From Streptomyces vietnamensis (GTDB taxonomy: Bacteria; Actinomycetota; Actinomycetes; Streptomycetales; Streptomycetaceae): DNA of 64,000 nt. Shown here piece after piece: positions 59,589 to 64,000 of the stretch. Below the pieces are notes generated by a model that saw nothing but the letters and a program-made list of their open reading frames with translations, was not told where the DNA came from and ran no database searches. The stretch spans positions 5,274,001 to 5,338,000 of the forward strand of contig NZ_CP010407.1 of the NCBI RefSeq assembly GCF_000830005.1, given 5' to 3'. The stretch's first letter is position 1. Every line of letters starts with the position of its first letter. Position numbers and translations under genes: made by a program.

Positions 59589-61581
59589 GGGAGGTCCTCC
59601 GGAAGGCGGAGCGGGGCAGGGGCGGGATCTCGGGCGCCTTGGCGGCGCAGGCGATGAAGAGCAGGAAGACGCCGACGACGACGAGGCCCGCGACGGCGAC
59701 GGCGAGGACGGCGGAGCCGATCGCCAGCTGGCAGAGCCAGCCGGCGCCGGTGGCCCAGGCGCTCGCGGTGGCGAGCCGGAGCAGCCCCTCGCCGAGGCGG
59801 CCGACGTGGATCGGGACGGCCTGGCGGTGTGCGCCCCGCAGCAGCAGGACGGCGGTGAGGGTGATGCCGAGGGCGTTGGCGGCGGCGATGCCGACCGCGC
59901 CCCAGTGGTGGGCGCCGGGGACGCCGGCGGCGGCGGTCGTGGCGAGGCCCGCGGCCATGGCGGCGGCCGGGTACCAGAGGGGGCGGGCGGCGGAGAAGTA
60001 GCAGCGGACGAGGGCGCCGACCATCGTCTGGCCGAGCAGGCCGAGCGCGTACACCCGCATGACGGCGGCGGTGGCGCTGGTGTCGGCGCCGGTGAACTCC
60101 CCCCTTTCGAAGAGCAGTTCGACGATCCGGGGGGCGGCGGCGATCACCGTCGAGGAGCCGACGAGCACGACGACGGCGGCGAGCAGCAGATCCCGCTCGA
60201 CCCGGCGGCGGGCCGCCTCCGGGTCGCCCGCCGCGAGCGCGCGGGCGACCACCGGGAAGCTGACCGTGCACAGCATCAGGGAGAGGATCATCGGCATCTG
60301 CGCGACCTTCTGCGCGTAGTTCAGATGCGAGATGGCGCCGGAGGGCAGCGGCGCGGCGAGGAACCGCTCGATCAGGGTCTGGGACTGGCGGCACAGTGAG
60401 AACGCGACGACGGGCGCGATGAGCCCGAGGACCAGGATGCGGCCCTCGCCGCTGCCGCCGCCGGCGGCGGGCGCGGCCGGCATCTGCCGCTGCGGCGTCC
60501 GCAGTTCGCGCAGGAGCGCGGGGGCCTGGACGAGGACCATCAGGACCCCGCCGACGGCGACCCCGGCGGCGGCGGACCGCACCCCCCACGGCCCGCGCAG
60601 CACCAGGACGGTGCCGATGATCCCCACGTTGTACGCGACGTAGATCGCCGCAGGTGGCAGGAACCGGCCGTGCGCGCGCAGCGCTGCCGAGCAGTACCCG
60701 ACCAGGGCGAAGGACAGCACGCAGGTCCCGGTGAGCCGCGTGCAGTCCACGGCGAGCGCCGGGTCGGGAAGACCCGGCGCGAGCGCGGCCACGAGCAGCG
60801 GCGCCGCGACGATCAGGACGACGGCGGCGACACCGAGGGCGAGGACGATCCGGGGCAGCGTCCCGCGCACGAGGGCGCGCACCGGGTCGTCGGACAGGCC
60901 GGCCGAACGGCGGGCCAGGGCACGGGAGAAGGCGGGCACCAGGATCAGCGCCATCGCGTCCTCGATGAGCAGCGTCGAGGCGAACTCGGGCACCGTCCAC
61001 GCCACCAGGAACGCGTCGGTCCCGGCCCCGGCCCCGAAGTACCCGGCCATGATCTGGTCCCGCAGGAGCCCGAGCACCGCCCCGGCCGCGGTGAGCCCCG
61101 CCGTCACGGCCGCCGCCTTCGCCAGGAACCCGCCGCCCCCGGACGCCCCGGTACGGGACACGCGCGCGCGTGCGTGCGCCCGGCGCCCGGCGGGCGGAGC
61201 CACGGGCCCGCGCGGCGAGGCGGCCACGGGAGGCGCGGCGGCCACGGGCGGAGCCGCCGGAGCCCCGGCGGGGTGACGCGTCACCCACCGGGCCCCGGCG
61301 ATCAGCTCGGCGGCCGCGCAGGCCCTGCCTGCCCCGGCACCCGCCCCGGCGGCCCTGGCGATTCCGTCGACCCCCGCCCCGTACGCCCCGTAGCCCCCGG
61401 AGGGTCCCGCCCCCGGCAGCACGACGGCCCCCGGGGGCCACGGGGAGTCCGTGGAGCCCGGAGGCGAGGTCGGCCAGGGGTCGGTCAGCGGGGTGCCGCA
61501 GGGCGGCCGGGGCGAGGGGGGCGGCCCGTCGGCCCACGGCGCGTCCGTGGGCTCCGGTTCCCCGGCCCACGGGTCACGCAC
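59488..61581 (-). CDS. MurJ/MviN-type flippase with long disordered N-terminus
   Basis: The 697-residue protein has about 14 helices of the MOP exporter superfamily from residue 150 on: FLAKAAAVTAGLTAAGAVLGLLRDQIMAGYFGAGAGTDAFLVAWTVPEF, the typical MurJ start, and RFLAAPLPSGAISHLNYAQKVAQMP near 400. The first 145 residues are Pro/Ala/Gly-rich and probably disordered. In this operon it is better viewed as a Wzx-like flippase for the lipid-linked repeat unit than as the essential lipid II flippase. GTG 61581 overlaps the ligase gene by 8 bp. Confidence 0.88.
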   Translation of the reverse strand: MRDPWAGEPEPTDAPWADGPPPSPRPPCGTPLTDPWPTSPPGSTDSPWPPGAVVLPGAGPSGGYGAYGAGVDGIARAAGAGAGAGRACAAAELIAGARWVTRHPAGAPAAPPVAAAPPVAASPRGPVAPPAGRRAHARARVSRTGASGGGGFLAKAAAVTAGLTAAGAVLGLLRDQIMAGYFGAGAGTDAFLVAWTVPEFASTLLIEDAMALILVPAFSRALARRSAGLSDDPVRALVRGTLPRIVLALGVAAVVLIVAAPLLVAALAPGLPDPALAVDCTRLTGTCVLSFALVGYCSAALRAHGRFLPPAAIYVAYNVGIIGTVLVLRGPWGVRSAAAGVAVGGVLMVLVQAPALLRELRTPQRQMPAAPAAGGGSGEGRILVLGLIAPVVAFSLCRQSQTLIERFLAAPLPSGAISHLNYAQKVAQMPMILSLMLCTVSFPVVARALAAGDPEAARRRVERDLLLAAVVVLVGSSTVIAAAPRIVELLFERGEFTGADTSATAAVMRVYALGLLGQTMVGALVRCYFSAARPLWYPAAAMAAGLATTAAAGVPGAHHWGAVGIAAANALGITLTAVLLLRGAHRQAVPIHVGRLGEGLLRLATASAWATGAGWLCQLAIGSAVLAVAVAGLVVVGVFLLFIACAAKAPEIPPLPRSAFRRTSHARRHRAAPSAAEAAPVEAAPVGGDVPLDHGRR

Positions 61582-62902
61582 GCCTCACCTCCGCCAGCGA
61601 CCACCAGGCCGCCAGACCGAACACGACGGACATCAGCACCGTCGACGGGCCGCCGATGTCCGCGTAGAAGAAGTCGATGAGCTGCCAGACGAGCAGGCCC
61701 GTCGCGACGAGCGCGCAGTCCGCGCCGAGCCGCTGCCGCCGCAGCGCGCCGACGAGCAGCGCCACCCAGCTGCCCGCCAGGGCGAGCAGCCCCACCAGGC
61801 CCTGCTCGCTCAACACGAGCAGGTACATGTTGTGCGGGGACAGCAACGGCTGGCGCGCGAACGCGGCGCCCGCGCCGGCCGTGTCGCTGCCGGAGGACAG
61901 CGCGAGCGAGGCGTTCGAGTCGCGGTACTGGGGGAAGCCCTTGAGGCCGACGCCCGTGACCGGCTCCGCGCGCCACATCCGCCCCGCCGCCGCCCACATC
62001 GTGTACCGGTCGGTCACCGACTGGTCCGGCGCGGCCGCCACCTGCGTGATGCTGGCGACCCGCTCCTCCACCATCTCCGAACCGATCCCGAGGCCGCCGA
62101 CGAGGACCACCCCGAGCGCGGCCGCCACGAGCGCCACCCGGGCCGCCCGCCGTACCCCGGCGAGCAGCAGCTGGATCGCGCAGGCCAGCACGGTCGCGAT
62201 CCACGCGCCCCGGCTGAACGACAGCACCAGCGGGACGAAGAGCAGCCCCGCGCAGACCAGCGCGGCCGTGCGGCCCCGGCCGGGGCCGCTGCCGAGCGCG
62301 ATCCCGGCGGCGACGATCAGCCCGTACGCCACGACCGTCGCCATGCCCATCACGTCGGTGGCGCCGAAGGTGCCGACGGCCCGGACGTCCTCGCCCTGGT
62401 ACGAGGCGCCCGTGCCCGTCAGGTACTGGACGACGCCGACCGCGCCCTGGAGCAGCGCGAACGCGACGAGACCCCAGGCGATCACGGCGAAGTCCCGCCG
62501 GTCACGGATCGTCAGGAGCACGGCCGCCGGGACGAGGACGAAGATCTGCAGGTAACGGGCGACGCCCGGCAGGCTCGCCGCCGGGTCGTGCGAGGTGATC
62601 GCGGCCAGACAGATCCCGAGCACCGGCAGGCCGAGGACGACGGCCGCCGCTCGGGTCAGCGGCCGGGTCCCGCCGCGCAGCACCCGCACCAGGCAGATCA
62701 GGACGAGGAGCCCGGAGGCCGCGTCGGCGACCGTCCCCGTGCCGCCGGTGCCGCCCTGCGCCCCGCCGCCGCCCGGGACGAGCAGCAGCGCGATCACGGC
62801 GAGGACCGGGGACAGCGCCCCGGCCCGGCGGGCCAGGGTCCGTACGTCGGCACCGGAGTCCGGGGCGGAAGGCACCGCCGGCGCCGTCACGACCGTGGCC
62901 AT
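61574..62902 (-). CDS. O-antigen ligase/polymerase-like membrane protein
   Basis: The 442-residue protein has about 11-12 membrane helices and the Wzy/WaaL signature loop: a large outside loop near residues 275-345 with DRYTMWAAAGRMWRAEPVTGVGLKGFPQYR and, farther on, LLSPHNMYLLVLSEQGLVGLLAL (conserved His-Asn). It probably polymerises or ligates lipid-linked repeat units outside the membrane. ATG 62902 lies 2 bp after the sugar transferase stop, so the genes are coupled. Confidence 0.88.
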   Translation of the reverse strand: MATVVTAPAVPSAPDSGADVRTLARRAGALSPVLAVIALLLVPGGGGAQGGTGGTGTVADAASGLLVLICLVRVLRGGTRPLTRAAAVVLGLPVLGICLAAITSHDPAASLPGVARYLQIFVLVPAAVLLTIRDRRDFAVIAWGLVAFALLQGAVGVVQYLTGTGASYQGEDVRAVGTFGATDVMGMATVVAYGLIVAAGIALGSGPGRGRTAALVCAGLLFVPLVLSFSRGAWIATVLACAIQLLLAGVRRAARVALVAAALGVVLVGGLGIGSEMVEERVASITQVAAAPDQSVTDRYTMWAAAGRMWRAEPVTGVGLKGFPQYRDSNASLALSSGSDTAGAGAAFARQPLLSPHNMYLLVLSEQGLVGLLALAGSWVALLVGALRRQRLGADCALVATGLLVWQLIDFFYADIGGPSTVLMSVVFGLAAWWSLAEVRRA

Positions 62903-62904
62903 CC

Positions 62905-64000
62905 TCAGCTCCCCGTGGGTCGGACGAGCCCGGCCGCCGTGCGCAGCAGGATGCAGACGTCCTGCCAGAGCGACCAGTGGTCGATGTAGTGGTTGTCGAA
63001 GCGGCAGCGGTCCTCGATCGAGGTGTCGCCGCGCAGCCCGTGCACCTGCGCCAGACCCGTGAGCCCCACCGGCATCCGGTGCCGGGCCGCGTACCCGGCG
63101 TGGATCTTGCTGAACTGGGCGACGAAGTACGGGCGTTCGGGCCGGGGCCCGACCAGGCTCATGTCCCCGCGCAGCACGTTCCACAGCTGCGGAAGCTCGT
63201 CGAGCGAGGACTTCCGCAGGAAGTTCCCGGCCGCGCTCATCCGCCGGTCGCCCGCCACGTTCCACCGGGTCGCCGACTCGGTGTCGTCGGAGGGGCGCAG
63301 CGTACGGAACTTGAGCAGCGTGAAGTGGCGCCCGTGCTGGCCCACCCGCTCCTGCCGGAAGAGCACCCCGGGACCGTCCGAGAGCCGCACCGCCAGCGCG
63401 CACAGCAGCAGCACCGGCAGCGCGAGCGCGAGCGCGGGGGCGGCGAGCACGATGTCGAGGGCCCGCTTGGAGGCCCGTCCGCGCCGTTCGCCCAGCGGGA
63501 CGATCCGCTGCCAGGCGTACCCCCACATGTGCGCGCCCATCGGCCCGTCCTGCGGCCGGCCGCCGACCCGCCAGGTGGCGCAGCCGTACTGCTGGAAGAG
63601 CGCCACCAGGCCTGGGTCGTCGTCGAGGAACACCGCGTCGCGCACGGCGTTCTGGATGACCGCGCGCTGGATCTCCTCGGTCGTGGTGAGCACCGGGAGC
63701 CCGCCCTCCGCGGCCGCCCGGGAAGGGCCGCCCTGCTCGGGGACGCCGACGATCCCGACCGGCCGCATCCCGTACTCGGGGTGCTGGGCGGCCGCCGCGG
63801 CGAACCGGCGCGCGGCCCCCGTCCCGCCGATGACGAGCGCCGAACGGGGCCGCTCGCGGGCGATCCGGCGCCGCCGCCCGAGCAGCACGGCGCGGACCAG
63901 GCACACCAGGGCGACGTGCGTGCCGTACGCGGCGCAGAGCCGCAGCGGCCCGATCGCCAGGGCGGGGGAGTACGCGGCGACCGAGGCCGCCGCCAGGCAC
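62905..64000 (-). CDS. Polyprenyl-phosphate sugar-1-phosphate transferase (WcaJ/WbaP type), 5' end outside window
   Basis: At least 365 residues are visible and the frame remains open to the edge. Toward the N-terminus are membrane segments (ALAIGPLRLCAAYGTHVALV), then a CoA-binding-like domain (ALVIGGTGAARRFAAAAA; PVGIVGVPE). The C-terminal bacterial sugar transferase domain shows KRALDIVLAAPALALALPVLLLCALAV, FRQERVGQHGRHFTLLKFRTL, SSLDELPQLWNVLRGDMSLVGPRPERPYFV and the final GLTGLAQVHGLRGDTS. It starts repeat-unit synthesis by moving a sugar phosphate to undecaprenyl phosphate. It is the first gene of the operon seen here. Confidence 0.92.
   Translation of the reverse strand, partial: CLAAASVAAYSPALAIGPLRLCAAYGTHVALVCLVRAVLLGRRRRIARERPRSALVIGGTGAARRFAAAAAQHPEYGMRPVGIVGVPEQGGPSRAAAEGGLPVLTTTEEIQRAVIQNAVRDAVFLDDDPGLVALFQQYGCATWRVGGRPQDGPMGAHMWGYAWQRIVPLGERRGRASKRALDIVLAAPALALALPVLLLCALAVRLSDGPGVLFRQERVGQHGRHFTLLKFRTLRPSDDTESATRWNVAGDRRMSAAGNFLRKSSLDELPQLWNVLRGDMSLVGPRPERPYFVAQFSKIHAGYAARHRMPVGLTGLAQVHGLRGDTSIEDRCRFDNHYIDHWSLWQDVCILLRTAAGLVRPTGS

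Noticed and set aside
59488..61581. Essential lipid II flippase MurJ
   Set aside because: The gene is embedded in a polysaccharide operon between a deacetylase and a polymerase, so a Wzx-like role is more likely. The division gene context expected for MurJ is absent.

Overview
The window is a chromosomal segment of a Streptomyces-like actinomycete. Coding DNA is very GC-rich with G/C in nearly all third codon positions, GTG and TTG starts are common, and many genes are lineage markers: acyl-CoA carboxylase with an epsilon subunit, mycothiol S-conjugate amidase, MmpB, LAETG-type sortase substrates, rodlins and a chaplin. Up to about 48.2 kb the order (purine nucleoside phosphorylase, LpdA-like quinone reductase, DeoR regulator, AccA2, Maf, MmpB, PccE/PccB, BirA, adenylate cyclase, enoyl-CoA hydratase, GAF-GGDEF, HutH, L,D-transpeptidase, MsrA, cystathionine gamma-synthase, threonine dehydratase, GreA, Mca, YyaL-type protein) follows, from memory, the conserved SCO4917-SCO4975 core of Streptomyces coelicolor, with local insertions.

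1-12.8 kb: purine salvage end, gamma-glutamylcyclotransferase-like protein, LpdA-like flavoprotein, DeoR and TetR regulators, then the acyl-CoA carboxylase set. AccA2 (alpha), PccB (beta) and PccE (epsilon) form the carboxylase; BirA, divergent from pccB, attaches biotin to AccA2. A TetR/MFS efflux pair with a visible operator motif is inserted here. 12.8-22.8 kb: nucleotide-signalling genes (class III adenylate cyclase; a GAF-GGDEF diguanylate cyclase preceded by a consensus BldD box), HutH, a tiny LAETG wall protein, an L,D-transpeptidase lipoprotein, and an XRE/MmyB regulator divergent from a zinc alcohol dehydrogenase.

22.8-42.1 kb: MsrA and Mca both carry sigma-R-type promoter sequences. 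An M48 metalloprotease sits between two paralogous membrane-anchored proteins. Amino-acid enzymes, a sigma-like/membrane protein pair, a MarR regulator, a drug-type ABC exporter and a translationally coupled pair of AfsK-like Ser/Thr kinases with PQQ-type sensor domains follow, then GreA and Mca. 42.1-48.2 kb: a 0.2 kb fold-back palindrome, a STAND (NB-ARC/TPR) gene split by a 22-nt G tract, and a YyaL-type thioredoxin-domain protein.

48.2-64 kb is a cell-surface island: three rodlins, a short chaplin, an LCP glycopolymer transferase, a secreted GH26-like hydrolase with an EPKP repeat, an ATP-grasp enzyme and a flavin oxidoreductase. Next to them is a tightly overlapping exopolysaccharide operon (initiating sugar transferase, O-antigen-ligase-like polymerase, MurJ/Wzx-like flippase, polysaccharide deacetylase, glycosyltransferase, Wzz-like protein, CelD-type acyltransferase) that runs off the right edge. 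The natural reading is that hydrophobic rodlet proteins and a surface polysaccharide are encoded side by side.

Several intergenic regions carry short tandem repeats or compound palindromes that no gene explains. No tRNA, rRNA, insertion sequence, CRISPR array or PKS/NRPS genes were seen.
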